DNA of 64,000 bases, taken from NCBI GenBank assembly GCA_020740775.1, contig JAHEWK010000024.1:310001-374000 (forward strand), read 5' to 3'. The DNA is from Ilyonectria destructans (Eukaryota; Ascomycota; Sordariomycetes; Hypocreales; Nectriaceae). Below are positions 33,340 through 44,420 of the stretch, piece after piece (the stretch's first letter is position 1; each line of letters starts with the position of its first letter). The position numbers were made by a program, and so were the translations under genes. The notes below the pieces were generated by a model. It did not search any database. It saw only the letters and a list, made by a program, of their open reading frames with translations, and was not told the DNA's origin.

Positions 33340-34317
33340 ATGGCCCCAAGCCGATTAGATGACAGCAGAGCTTCAAGCCCTGTGGACACTCACAAGCCCA
33401 CAGTGTATCTGCTCGATAACTTCCACCCTGAAGCCATCAAGTACTGCCAAGAGCGGTTCAACGCCATCCTTCCTGGAGACCCAGGACACGCCAACTGGAG
33501 ACAGAATGCCCAATATCTTCTGATCCGTTCATCCTATCTCACGGCTAAGGATGTCGCTCTGTGTCATAAACTGAAGGCCATCGGCAAGCAAGGCGTGGGT
33601 ATCGACAAGATTGACGCCAAAGCTTGTGCCGAAAGGGACATCAAGATCTTCAATACACCTGGCGTCAACGCTCAAGCAGTTGCCGAGACGGTGTTGGCTT
33701 TGACAATGTCTGTCGCTCGAGAAGTGCCCCGCATTGTCGCACAGCAATCGCAAGGATCGGTCGTTCCCAAGGAAACGTGTTCAGGCTTGATCATCTACCG
33801 CAAGACCATAGGTATTCTTGGCATGGGCAACATTGGGCAGGCGGTGGCTCGAATCTTCCGAGGAGCCTTTGATGCCGATGTCATTGCATATGACCCGTTT
33901 ATGCCACCTGATGCTTGGTCGGATATTCCTCATCAACGCGCACATACCGTTGATGAAGTCTTGCGAGTATGCGACGTGCTCAGCATTCACGTTCCATTAA
34001 TACCAGAGACCCGCAACCTGATCTCCTACCGAGAATTGGGTCTTATGAAGCCTACTGCCATTCTGATCAATGCGGCGAGAGGCGGGATTGTCCATGAGGC
34101 TGACCTGGAGCGTGGTCTGCGAGAAGGCTTGATTTGGGGTGCCGGCTTGGACTGCCACGAGCAAGAGCCGCCAACTAAGGAGAAATATGGAGCGTTGTGG
34201 GAGCAACGGGTGTTGAGCACGCCTCATATCGGAGCTGCAACTTCACAGACGCAGATGGAGACTGCAATTGCGGCAGTTCAACGGCTATATGAGTTCATCA
34301 AGAGCGAAACGAGCTGA
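33340..34317 (+). CDS. D-isomer 2-hydroxyacid dehydrogenase (NAD(P)-dependent)
   Basis: Intronless, 325 aa; the start is ACAATGGCCCC at 33340, because the open codons upstream lack an ATG. It interconverts 2-hydroxy and 2-keto acids. The dinucleotide motif is LGMGNIGQAVARIF (160-173) followed by an acidic position in IAYDP. Catalytic residues line up with SerA-type enzymes: Arg247 (NAARGGIV), Glu276 (HEQEPP) and His296 (STPHIGAATS). It is of the short two-domain type, without an ACT domain. Its place between the aldolase and the second regulator, with cluster operators upstream, suggests that it handles a keto- or hydroxyacid made in the same pathway, such as glyoxylate, hydroxypyruvate or a lactate. 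That choice is inference. Confidence 0.88.
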   Translation: MAPSRLDDSRASSPVDTHKPTVYLLDNFHPEAIKYCQERFNAILPGDPGHANWRQNAQYLLIRSSYLTAKDVALCHKLKAIGKQGVGIDKIDAKACAERDIKIFNTPGVNAQAVAETVLALTMSVAREVPRIVAQQSQGSVVPKETCSGLIIYRKTIGILGMGNIGQAVARIFRGAFDADVIAYDPFMPPDAWSDIPHQRAHTVDEVLRVCDVLSIHVPLIPETRNLISYRELGLMKPTAILINAARGGIVHEADLERGLREGLIWGAGLDCHEQEPPTKEKYGALWEQRVLSTPHIGAATSQTQMETAIAAVQRLYEFIKSETS

Positions 34318-34404
34318 GAGTCGACCAGGAATGCGGAGAAGTACACTTATTTAGATTTCCTCAAGTATCGTCTGTCACAACCTTGATCATTTCAACACAG
34401 AATA

Positions 34405-36707
34405 TTAAAAGTCCCAGGTGTGAAAGTCAGTATCCATGGAGCCCCAAGCATACTCTCCAAGCCCGGCTTCTAGCTGTTCCATCATCTCATCGGTAAGTGT
34501 GGGCCAATCCATAATCTCGTCTTGATGCAAGTCCATGTTGATGTATCCGAAATTTGATAGCGCGCCGCTTTCATCAGGTATTTGGGAGAGTAGCGATCTC
34601 GTTTCTGTCTGAGGCTGGGGCGGAGTGAGAGTATCCATCATGTCCTGTCTCGAATGGTCCATTTCGACAAGGGCCGCCGCTAGATGATTTGAGTCTGGCA
34701 GTCTGTTTTGCAAATTGTTCTCGCAGCCCTCATGACCTTGTGAAACATGTTGATGGGAGACTGTACCTCCATCAGATTGGTCAGTATTCAACGTTGAGAT
34801 AATGTTGGTGTCCTTGAGAAGGTTGTCCTTCAGAATTTCGAACACAATGGCGAATCTGCCTGCATCAGGCATCTCCTGCCTGAAGCCTCGCAAGATATTA
34901 CTGCACAAGGCAAGTATTATCACAGGTTGGTGCATATGGCCAGTTCGGCTCCGCTCGTTGTGGACGCCCACTGAGACGCAATATATGATGGACAGACCCG
35001 CGGTGAATATGACTTGGAAGTAGTTACGAGTCCAGGTGATACATTTGATCTGCATCATACGGTTGTACAACTCGATTATCTGTGTCGCACTGTCCAGGCA
35101 CATGACGAGTAGATCGTCTGGTGGCTGGCCATTTCGCCTCGGCGCTATATGGATAGCGCCTCGTATCAAGAGGAGCTTCTCCTTTTCCAACAAGAAGTCG
35201 TACCACTCTACTCGCTCATATAGAGACTGAGGTGAATCAAAGACTGGAGCGTCTTGCCGCCACAAGTCGAGTTCGTTCAGGAACTGATATAACTTGACGT
35301 AAATGAGACCTGACGATAAGTGTTGTATAGGGGTTGCCTCTCCACTGCTGCTGGGTATGCTGCGACGGGCGTAGAACTCTGAGTGAATGCGCGAGGTGAC
35401 CTTGCGCAGTTTGATATGAAAGATGAAGACAGAAAGCTCAGTTGGGTGGGATCCAGTGCGAATATTGATGTTTGCTAACGAATTTGCTCCAGTAGATTGC
35501 GTGATAGTTTCGTCGGCTGCGTCGATGGGAAGTTCTATAGTGATATCCTTGTCGGCTATAGCGAATGGTCGACCTAAAACGCCAGAGCTATAACGATCCA
35601 GGATGTAGCACTCCCAGAAAATACGGCGTTGGTGCTGTTCCTCAAGCAACCCTAATGGACGCATAGGTCGAGCATGCAGACTCTGTTCGATGCACTGCCG
35701 CATGCAGAAGCGTGATATTTCCCAAAGGGATGTACCTAGAATAGTGATTAAATGAGGATCACAAGGGAGGGAATATATAGTCTTACCAACATGGTGGTAC
35801 ATGCCAAACCGCGTGACAAGAAGAAGATTCTGAATGGTGTCCAAAGTGCCTATGAGTGGGAAACCTCCAATATGTGTTTGAGCCGCAAGGTAATAACCGT
35901 ACGGATGCTCCTTACTCTCTCCTTTACGGTATCGTGTAACGGCACTGAGAGCAAAGACCATAAAGAGGCGAAAGTAGTCTTGAGCGGAGGGATTCTGAGA
36001 CGGCAAAGGCTGATATACTCTGCTAAATGTGTCCAAAACATCTTGCCGTAGGAGAAATGTATGGTTTATGTGGAACCGGCGAAAACTACTCGGTTAGCAT
36101 TGCAGTTTGTCGGGCGACTAGACTTACTAATTATCCAAAAGCGCGGATGCCTCTTCCATTGGGGGCTGTACATTTGCAGTTACATCTAACTCGGGAAGCC
36201 GGGGTCGCTCTGCGAGGTGTTGGAGGATCTGCGGCTTGTATACCTGCCACTTTGCATCCGAGAAGATGTGATGGAGGAAGCTGTACGCCGATGGTTAGTG
36301 TCTGATTGTGTCGAGGATGGTCCACTGCCACACGGACGGGGTAGCTTGACTTGCCTTAGCCCACTTCCATCTCCGACAAAGCCGTTGGGGCGCGCTGTCG
36401 ATACTGTGGATGGCAAGCTCCTGGGCGTCTCATCATCACGCGGTGGATCAACTATCGGAGGCGGATCCTGCGGCGACAAGGTCTCGAGCTTCGCAAGCAG
36501 TTGACGTTCCTCATCTTCAAGGCGCCGGATGTAGTCGCGAGGGTATTGCTCCGATGTAATGGGATCCACAATGATGCATGCCGAGCTTGACTTGGTGCAG
36601 TTGGAACACTTGGGGACGCCACGATCGCACTTGATCTTACGCAGCCGGCAGCGTCGACACACGGGGATCTGTCTGAACCGTTCGTCTACTTGAGATTCTG
36701 AGGACAT
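34405..36707 (-). CDS. Second Zn2Cys6 transcription factor, with a GC-AG intron
   Basis: Exons 36707..36355, 36280..36128, 36085..35787, 35735..34405; about 711 aa. The zinc cluster has Cys 17, 20, 27, 34, 37 and 44 (CRRCRLRKIKCDRG), followed by a short coiled helix (YIRRLEDEERQLLAKLETL). The fungal transcription-factor domain follows, with SLWEISRFCMRQCIEQ and RRIFWECYILDRYSSGVLGRP. The C-terminus is acidic, likely activating. Intron 1 begins GCAAGT rather than GT; only this GC donor keeps phase with the next exon (which reads FLHHIFSDAKW), and a CTAAC branch site precedes the acceptor. Intron 3 (51 nt) has no stop and is recognised from the family spacing. No CGG-N7-CCG site is seen in its own 5' region, unlike the other cluster genes. 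Confidence 0.85.
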
Positions 36708-37064
36708 CTCAATTGCAGTGCCATATGAAAGCCCGCAGCCTCTGGTTGCCGCGATGGTGAGGCATTCGAAAATGGCGAGAAGTTTGAAGGTGTGAGGGGT
36801 GACAGTTCGCGGAACTGAATGGAGATCTTGGGGGCCACCACATCTTAGTAACAGGTTCGCCTCATAAGCGGGGGCGGGGCGCCTGGCTAATAAGGGAAGC
36901 TAAGCGGCGTACGGCAGTGGATGCAAATGTTGAGGCAAAGTATTAATTCGATTGACCAAAGGCATTTCATGAAGACATCACAGAATTGATGTCGTAGATT
37001 GATTATTTATTTCTCCAGTGACTGGGCCCCGGAAATCCTCATTGTTGGACGTATGTAACGTCCT
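36708..37064. other. Promoter of the second regulator
   Basis: 357 bp, GC-richer in the middle, without a copy of the cluster palindrome. Confidence 0.5.
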
Positions 37065-38053
37065 TCACGACTTCAGCTTTGGTGCTGGTACTGCCCCTCG
37101 ACAGTGCCAGTCGACCTTCTGAATATTGCCTTCCAGGCTGTCTGTAATGTACAAGGTCTTGTGTTCTGGGCCGCCAAAACAACAGTTCGTCAAATTGATT
37201 CCTGGTGAACCGCTGACAATACGTGCCTTCGGAATACCACTAGCATCCACCACAAACACAGACCCGAGGCTTGGATGGCAGATAAATAAATTGCCCTCTT
37301 CGTCTAGTGCCAGACCATCCGGACCAGCATTTCCGAATGACTGGAAGAACACGCCTGCCTTGGATGTTGTCCCGTCTTCGTTAAGCGGAAGCCTCCATAC
37401 TTGATTCGCTCTCGTCATGGCGACATAAAGGAAGCGCTCATCCCGAGACAGCACGAGGCCGTTGGGGGATGCACCGTTGTCCACCAAGGTATCTAATCTC
37501 CCGTCCGGGGAAAGGCGATACACTCTGCCAGTAGGATCGGTCATGCCAGTTTGGCCTTGATCTGTAAAGTACAGGTTTTGTTGGGAGTCCAAGATCAGGT
37601 CATTTGGGCCTTTGAATCTCTCCAGATTCTTCCTTGACAACCTTGGCTTGATTTCCTGTGTCAAAGGATCGAATGCGAGAATCCCCTTCTCGCCGTGGTA
37701 CGTTAGCTTGTACATCATGCCGCCTTTTTTGCAGAATAAGTCGGTACCTGTTTGTAATCTGCCACGAGCAAATCGCCCTCCTGGGTCCCTACCAAGCCAT
37801 TGGGCTCTCCATCCCATTTGCAACAAACAGTAACTCTCCTTTCGACATCGATCTTGAGAATGCGACCGTAGGGAATGTCGACAACGTAGAGATTCCCGGC
37901 AGCATCAGCTACAGGCCCTTCGAGAAAAATGTGTTTGAAGTCCCCAGCGAATCCGCCCCTCCACTCCGATTCTTGTCCAATACACCTCACCTCGTCCGGT
38001 ATGCGGACGTATAGATCGGCTTGTATCACCGGTGGCGCGGGAAAAAAGTTCAT
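37065..38053 (-). CDS. SMP-30/gluconolactonase-type lactonase
   Basis: Six-bladed beta-propeller enzyme that opens sugar lactones with a bound divalent metal. Exons 38053..37748 and 37685..37065, about 308 aa. The intron is 62 nt (donor GTACCG, branch GCTAACG); an alternative acceptor 3 nt upstream would add one Lys. Likely metal ligands are Glu45 (FLEGPVAD), Asn130 (KGPNDLI), Asn177 (ASPNGLVLS) and the Asp in AGPDGLALD. The ATG at 38053 gives MNFFPAPPVIQ, a normal family start. There is no signal peptide, so it is cytosolic. The gene is divergent from the Dal5-type transporter, with four shared CGG-N7-CCG sites. In a sugar-acid pathway it would act before dehydration and aldol cleavage; a dehydratase gene is not in this window. 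Confidence 0.86.
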
Positions 38054-38214
38054 GCCGTGTTGTGTTTGCCGATCCTGAAGCCGAACCCCTGATGATGCCA
38101 AGAGTTGAATGACCTGGCTTTGACGCTTTCAATCTCAGTAGGTCAGCCACTGTTAATATGGTCCGACTTTGATCTCCAATCCCCCTCAATATGAAGTCAC
38201 CTGGACTCTCTTTG

Positions 38215-38379
38215 CGGCCGGGGTCCGACGCTATGAAAGCCCCGTTGCGGGCAGGGTCCGAAATATCCACATTGGCTCGCGGATGACCTCCGAAATACTT
38301 CCCCGCACAGAAGAAATCCTAATTACGACAATCTGGGGAATATCCGGGGTACGGTGCCAGTGCCCACGGACCAGAACCG
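38215..38379. promoter_or_regulatory. Four CGG-N7-CCG operators in the lactonase/transporter divergent promoter
   Basis: Sites at 38215-38227, 38248-38260, 38280-38292 and 38367-38379 in the 558-bp gap. Spacing of the first three is 33 and 32 bp, close to three helical turns. The first two end GGGT-CCGA, the third ACCT-CCGA; the fourth fits the GGT-CCG side on the minus strand. Confidence 0.78.
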
Positions 38380-38611
38380 TCTGCCACACATTGAAGCATG
38401 GGGCGGAGCAGTGAAATCTGGGGTCTATGTCTTACACCCTGCTAGAGCGGTGTGTTATTCGAATTGCTATTAAATGGTGTTCAAGTTCCCCTCGAATCTT
38501 AGGATTGTATCTCAACAACCTGTTTTGTGCCGCAACCCCCCAGCAAGAGACAGCATTCCGACCTACCCAAAGCGATACTTCAGAGAAAAGCCTTAGGCAG
38601 ACGCTTCCGAC

Positions 38612-40334
38612 ATGACGGAAGCTGAAGTCAGGAAGTCTGCAGACTCGAATACCATCAAGAGTCCAGCGATTCTCCATGTAGAGAAAACTGCAGCCCACAA
38701 TGGCCTCGATCTTGTGGCTCTCCGTCAGCGATATCCGCTTCTCGCTGACGCCTCGGACGAGAAACTGGAGAGCTTGAACAAGGCTGTTCTTAAAAAGCTG
38801 GACTGGTGGTTCTTGCCATCCATCACTATGATGCTCCTCATGAAGTAAGTAGCCACGGACACTGAAAAACACACCTGCTTACAAGACACTGCCAGCTACC
38901 TCGACCGAATCAATGTCTCCAATGCGCGACTCGCTGGAATGCAGGATGACTTGCACATGTCCGACGTTGAATGGTCCGCCGGGATTTCCCTGTTTTACGT
39001 TGGGTACATCATATCTCAAGTGCCAGCGAATATTATCATCGCAAAGGGCCAGCCCCGCCTCATCATGCCAATGATGATGTTGGGTTGGTCAGCCGTCACC
39101 ATATGCATGCCTCTTATGACCCGACCCTGGGGCTTCATGCTTTGCAGATTTCTTGTCGGGTTCACCGAAGGCCCGTTTGTCCCCGGAGTAGCCCTCATCA
39201 CCTCTTCATGGTACACCAAGGAAGAGGCCCCATTTCGGATGGCTATTTGGCATGCTGGAAATATCATCTCCAACGTCTTCTCTGGATTACTAGCTGCCGC
39301 TATTCTTACCAACATGGATGGCCTCGCCGGCCTAACCTCTTGGAGATGGTTCTTCATTTTGGAAGGTTAGGAAACCCCAACCGCCCCATGCTGGATACAA
39401 TCTGACTTGCTTCTTAGGAATCGTCAGCATTATCGTCGGAGTGGCGGGATTCTGGACTCTACCCAACTTCCCAAATAACACTGGTAGCGGATATTTCACT
39501 GAAGAACAGACCCAAATGGCACAATACCGCATGCTTGTCTCTGCTGGAGGTGTTTCGGAAGACGACGAGGGTGACTACTGGGGTGGATTCTGGATGGCAG
39601 TGAAGGACCCTTTTACCTGGATGTTTGCAGCCCTCCACTTCGCAATCATCATTGGTCAATCTTTCAAGGACTTCCTCCCCTCGGTATGTAAAATCTCCTG
39701 CTCTTTAGATTTGTTCCTGAGGCTAACGTAAAAAAAGATTGTGGACACTCTTGGATTCTCCAAGACAGTCACATATCTCATTCAGGCGCCGCCATACGTC
39801 ATCGCTTATCTCGTTACTCTCGCTGTCTCGTGGTCTTCTGGAAGATACCTTGAGCACTGCTTCCACATTATCGGTCCCATGGCTGTCGCTATAGCTGGTG
39901 CTGTTATCATGATCAGCACACTCAATGTTGGTGCCAGATACTTCAGTCTGGTCTTGCTGTGTAGTGGCCCGTTTGTCGCTCTGAACGTACGTAATGATGC
40001 GCTCCCTTGCGATTAATGCTTCATCAACTAACGCCATGTGTAGATTCACATTCCATGGGAGACAGCCATCGTCCCTCGTCCACGAACCAAGCGAGCTGCT
40101 CTGATTGCCATCGCGAACTGTGCCTCATCTGTCTCGCATTGGTTCACCCCTTACTTTTTTCTGCGATCCCAGGAGCCCCGTTACCAGACAGGCGGCGGTA
40201 TCATCATTGCGGGTTGTGGTCTATCTATCATATTGTGTCTTATTATAAGATTCGTGTGCCAGAGGAAGAATATCGAGCTTCAGAAACGAGAGGATGAAAC
40301 TGGGGAGATCAATGCGTTTAGATATGCTACCTAG
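38612..40334 (+). CDS. MFS transporter, Dal5/anion:cation symporter family
   Basis: Exons 38612..38844, 38896..39365, 39418..39683, 39738..39986, 40044..40334; about 502 aa, four introns of 51-57 nt, all in phase. Family marks: KLDWWFLPSITMMLLMNYLDRINVSNARLAGM at the first membrane helix (split by intron 1), WSAGISLFYVGYIISQVPANI, RFLVGFTEGPFVPGVALITSSWYTKEE, SWRWFFILEG and the late block VPRPRTKRAALIAIANCASSVSHW. Members import organic acids such as allantoate, nicotinate or sugar acids. With the sugar-porter at the other end of the cluster, it probably brings in an acid intermediate or the main substrate; that is inference. It shares its promoter and four operators with the lactonase. Confidence 0.87.
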
Positions 40335-40897
40335 AAGACTTGAAGCAGTCTGGATCAATATAGTGCATAGTTTTGCTCTATTAACAACAAAGTCAAAGGC
40401 ACGGCGATCAATTCTAAGCGAGTAAAAGTTTGGGCAACTGACTTGGAGCAGCTATTGGGTTGTATGATATGATCCTTTGGCTTTCGTCTATGCGCTGACG
40501 TTGGATGGTGCTGAATTTGTCTAGATAACGGGCGCGGTATCAGTATGATGTAGCAGAATTGTTTTAAGTGTTGGCGAACGGAAGTGACGCTATAACGTTT
40601 CATTTTTACCTGCGTGCACTTTCTGAGTGGACCCCTTTGAGTCATGGGGACATAATGATTTGATAAAAGTTGGAGAAGGAGGGTTGAACTGAAGACTTCA
40701 TGCAGACGGAATTGTCTGCAACAATTTTATATGCGTTCCTATATCCCCGGACATTACGTGCATTGCCAATTGTGTGACCCGGTTGTTTGCAACTGCGGTA
40801 TGAATTTGATCTATCTGATGATATTGAAAAGTTGACAAGGAAAAAGGAGCAATAATTGCTCAACTGGTAGATTCCTCAAGACCTAGGGGCTTGTGAA
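40335..40897. other. Convergent spacer, right end of the catabolic cluster
   Basis: No gene or cluster palindrome is seen. It separates the transporter from a convergent F-box/ankyrin gene. Confidence 0.5.
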
Positions 40898-43313
40898 CTA
40901 TGCAATCATCGCCTCTGAACAAATGGCTTTGTCTTTTAGGGTAGCATAATGACCCAGAATCCGGTCGTCTTCAATATACTCAAACGCTGTCTTGCCCTTT
41001 CCGTCTACAGCGTCAGGATTGGCACCGTGCCTAGTGAGTATTTCAATGAGTTTCCCAATCATGAACAATCGGGCCTCCATGTATCTTTCCTTTGTATCAT
41101 TTGGATACTCATAGTCGCTGCCTTTCCCGAGAACCACAGTTTTGGCATATTCATTGTATTGACCATTCCATTCCTCTGCGGCGACTGAAAACGACTCCCC
41201 AAGATCTCGAGGCTTTCCGTTGTTGGAATCGTCTGCTTCTTGTTCCAAAGCTTCAGGGCCAGGAAAGGTTTGCAGAAGCTTACATACTCGGTGCAGAATT
41301 GTTTCACCCCGAACTTCTTGGCCGACTCTGACTCCTGAAGTGACCATGACTTCTACCATCCGGCATGTCCGGTGGAGTGTACCGACATCAAGGTAATTTT
41401 CCAATCTGGGCGATTTGAAGCATGTCCAGAGGGGACAGACATTGTCCCCAGGTAATCGTGTATCGTTGTAATATGGAATAATCATATCGACTACCCATTC
41501 CTGGTCCCTCCCATAGAGTTCCTCGATACCCCAGTTGAGCAGGTGCTTTCCATCCTCGGTGTAGAAATGTGGACGCGAAATCGATAACTCAGTAAAGTAG
41601 GTAAACTTTGCTTTGCGGCGGCTATGAAAAGACTTGGAAGACACATCATTCATGTTGATAGAAGAAAATGCGTATCTCAAGCCCATTGTGAAGGTTTCGA
41701 GTCCCTTTCTGAGAAAGATGTGGTTGCATTCCCCAAGGGCTGGTTGGGGAAGCCCTATAAGTAGACATTGAAGCATCGATTGAGAAGCGGAACCTGGGAA
41801 CATTCGGCAAACAGAGTCGCGGTCAGCACCAAAGGCGAGAAGTTCTTTAAAAACATCCTCGGGAATCATATCCCCAGTCGCGAACATTAAAGGTGTAAAG
41901 CCCTTAGGATGAAACGACGGGTGGTCTATACGGGCTCCAGCTCGAAGCAGGGGTCTTAGAAAGTCAAGTGTTGAGCATCTGTCGTCCAATTCCGAATCTT
42001 CCGAGTCTTCCAAGTAGTTAGAATCTTCCGAGTCTAAGAATTCTGAATCTGTTTCCGGCGGAAATCGACAACCCAGAACAGCTTCTGAGAGAGGTGTCAA
42101 ATTTCCCTCATCTGTACAATCGACTTCGGCTTTTCGCTCCAGCAGCATTTGAAAGCCTCGATAATCTCTGTTCCATATTGCAGCACATAGCGGCGGACCA
42201 AATCTTGGGATATATTCATTCGGGGAAATACCAGCGTCGAGCAATGTAGCGAGCAGGCGAGTTCGAAAGGGCTGTGGCAGTGGTGAGTCCGAGCGAATGT
42301 TCTCTGTGAAGCCCAAGGCTAAACGCAGTGCTTGGTTACGTTGGCTGCCCCAGTCCTCAGAGTTTGTCTTGACGGACTCTATGACAAGTTTGACAACAGA
42401 TAGGTACCTTGTCGAAATGGCACCAAGCAAACAACCGCCGTCTGTAGTATTCCGTCGTTCGACTGATGCCCCTTGCTCCAGTAGAAGGCGTGTGATAGAA
42501 AAGAGTTCAGACTCCATCAAATCAGATCCACGATCTTTCCGCCATGCACTGCACGAGGCTAAGATCATCTCAAGCGGACTATAAGCGGACGAGCCGTAGT
42601 GGTTAAGCTGCGAACAGCCACCAGCCTGCAGAAGTAGCTCAACCATCGGAACGGATCGTACATGACTAATAACTGCTTCAGGGCAGACCCTGTACCCGGC
42701 GTGATACTGCAAAAATGGATGGCAGGTGTCTAAGAGCATCGATTTGTGTGGTTCGATGACATCAGCTCCGGCCTCTAGGAGAAGCTTGGCGATAGGAACG
42801 TGATCCCGTTTGACTGCCAAGGCAAGAGCACTGCATGAGGTATACTGGGGTTCATAAAGGAGCTGGGCTCCAAAGATAAATTTGGACGGCAAGGCCGGGA
42901 ACTTAAACCTTTTGCCGTCACAGTTTTCGTTGTCGGGGTGTCCGTCGTCACTGCGCTTGCAAAATACCACATTTGGCGAAACACCAGCATTCAGGCAAGC
43001 CCTCGCGAGAGAAGCATTACCAAAGTAGCAAGCCCAAGCCAAGGAGTTACAGACTCCATTGCGAATGTCGTGTTGCAGAAGGATGGGCTGGACTTTGGAA
43101 GCGAGCTTGCGACAGGTTTTCAACAGGCGGTGTATGTCGGACTGGCCGAGATGATCTGTAATTATGCAGAGGATCTCATTGGGGAGTTGAGAAATGCAAG
43201 AAACCGCCTGTCCGTTCGAATCTGAAGTATGTGCTTGCACTTTAGCGAATAGCACCCACAACACCCAGTTGGGTTATTGGCTCACCGTGAGTTGCGTCAT
43301 CTTGGTGAGCCAT
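40898..43313 (-). CDS. F-box and ankyrin-repeat protein
   Basis: About 787 aa, from a 28-nt first exon (43313..43286, starting MAHQDD) joined to 43233..40898; the long frame itself has no early ATG, and the 52-nt intron (GTGAGC..GCAAG) supplies one in phase. Residues about 20-65 look like an F-box (ISQLPNEILCIITDHLGQSDIHRLLKTC). The rest is ankyrin-type, with units such as LALAVKRDHVPIAKLLLEAGADV and FTPLMFATGDMIPEDVFKELLAFGAD. An acidic insert (SEFLDSEDSNYLEDSEDSELDD) lies in the middle. F-box/ankyrin proteins can present targets to SCF ubiquitin ligases. The last repeat ends near HGANPDAVDGKGKTAFEYI. Target unknown. Confidence 0.8.
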
Positions 43314-43808
43314 TCTGAATCTTAGCAAAAGCGTATGTAGCTGGTACTGGGTGCGCAGAATGAAAAATAGACTCCTGGGATGGGATGAGCCGGGAAAGAT
43401 AAGAGCGGAGAAAAAATAAAGATTCGGGAACTGAAAGTTACAGATTTATGAAGGAGCTTACATGAGCGCTATATCGTAATGAGTGGTTGAGGCATATTGC
43501 GTTTTGCTTGTTACCGCCAATAATCCGCCTACATCATTAGCGCCCTTTCTGAACAATAGGCACAGCCGCCATCGAGGCCCCATTGATGATTTAGTGAATG
43601 AATGAAGGCAGTTGAATTGTGTTTCTGTAAAATATTTGTACTATCTTGAGTCGCAGGATTTGAAAGTCATCATATATAGATTCATCTTAAATTGGCCAGT
43701 CTCATCGTTGTCTCCAAACAAAGGAGTCATCAGACTCGACGGTGTCAGTTGCCGATGAGATTGAGATTTACTTGTGTATAAATTCGTATTTATTTCTACC
43801 CCTTGGTG
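43314..43808. other. Promoter of the F-box/ankyrin gene
   Basis: No supported gene. Confidence 0.45.
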
Positions 43809-44420
43809 AGAAGAGTCAATCGTTCTCGACACCCTGATGCTTGTACTGCCGCTTCATTGGGGCTTCTCCTCAATCATGCTCTGGAAAAAACCTATGATCA
43901 TCGGCTCTTCCGTCTCGTGGTTTGCCCCCAGCTTCGAAAGTGCGTTGAGGAGAACGGGAGGAGGCATACTGAGAGCGCTCTTCCACTCCGACGTCTGGTT
44001 CACCTTTGCCCTCCCCCAAGTCATACTACACCACTCCGCCCGTTGCTCCATCGGGCTGGCCGACGACGATATCTCCAAGTTGGATATCTTGATCTGGCTG
44101 GGGAATACCTCCTCCAATGCCCACAATAAGGCCGATACTGAAATGGGGCAGTGAGGACAGCAACTGAGATGCAGTGGTTGCCGCAGAGGTCGTCCCGTAG
44201 ATTCTGGCATGGAGAGAGGCTATGACAACGTTATGCTGGCCGATCTCCCCCCAGTCATAGGCGTTGGGATCGCTGGAATTTCGTTCGAAGGCATCGGGCT
44301 CGTTGTGGAGCTCGTCCAGCATGGCGATGGCCGCGGCTCGCTCGATAGATCCGCGTGACCCTTGATGGTAAGTTAGCTGATTGGCGTGTATCTCAATCAA
44401 GATGAGGCCCGGATTGCCGA
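43809..44420 (-). pseudogene. Degraded nucleoside-phosphorylase (PNP/UDP) domain of NLR type
   Basis: On the minus strand one frame reads RAAAIAMLDELHNEP, WGEIGQHNVVIASLHARIYGTTSAATTA and GLIVGIGGGIPQPDQDIQLGDIVVGQP, the typical N-terminal PNP/UDP phosphorylase domain of fungal STAND proteins. It then hits TAG where relatives have the Gln of VVQYD, and the family resemblance continues in another frame (PPPVLLNALSKLGANHE) before stopping near 43854. There is thus at least one nonsense change and one frameshift. The start and any downstream NACHT or repeat part are missing. No intron that rescues both breaks was seen. Confidence 0.75.
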
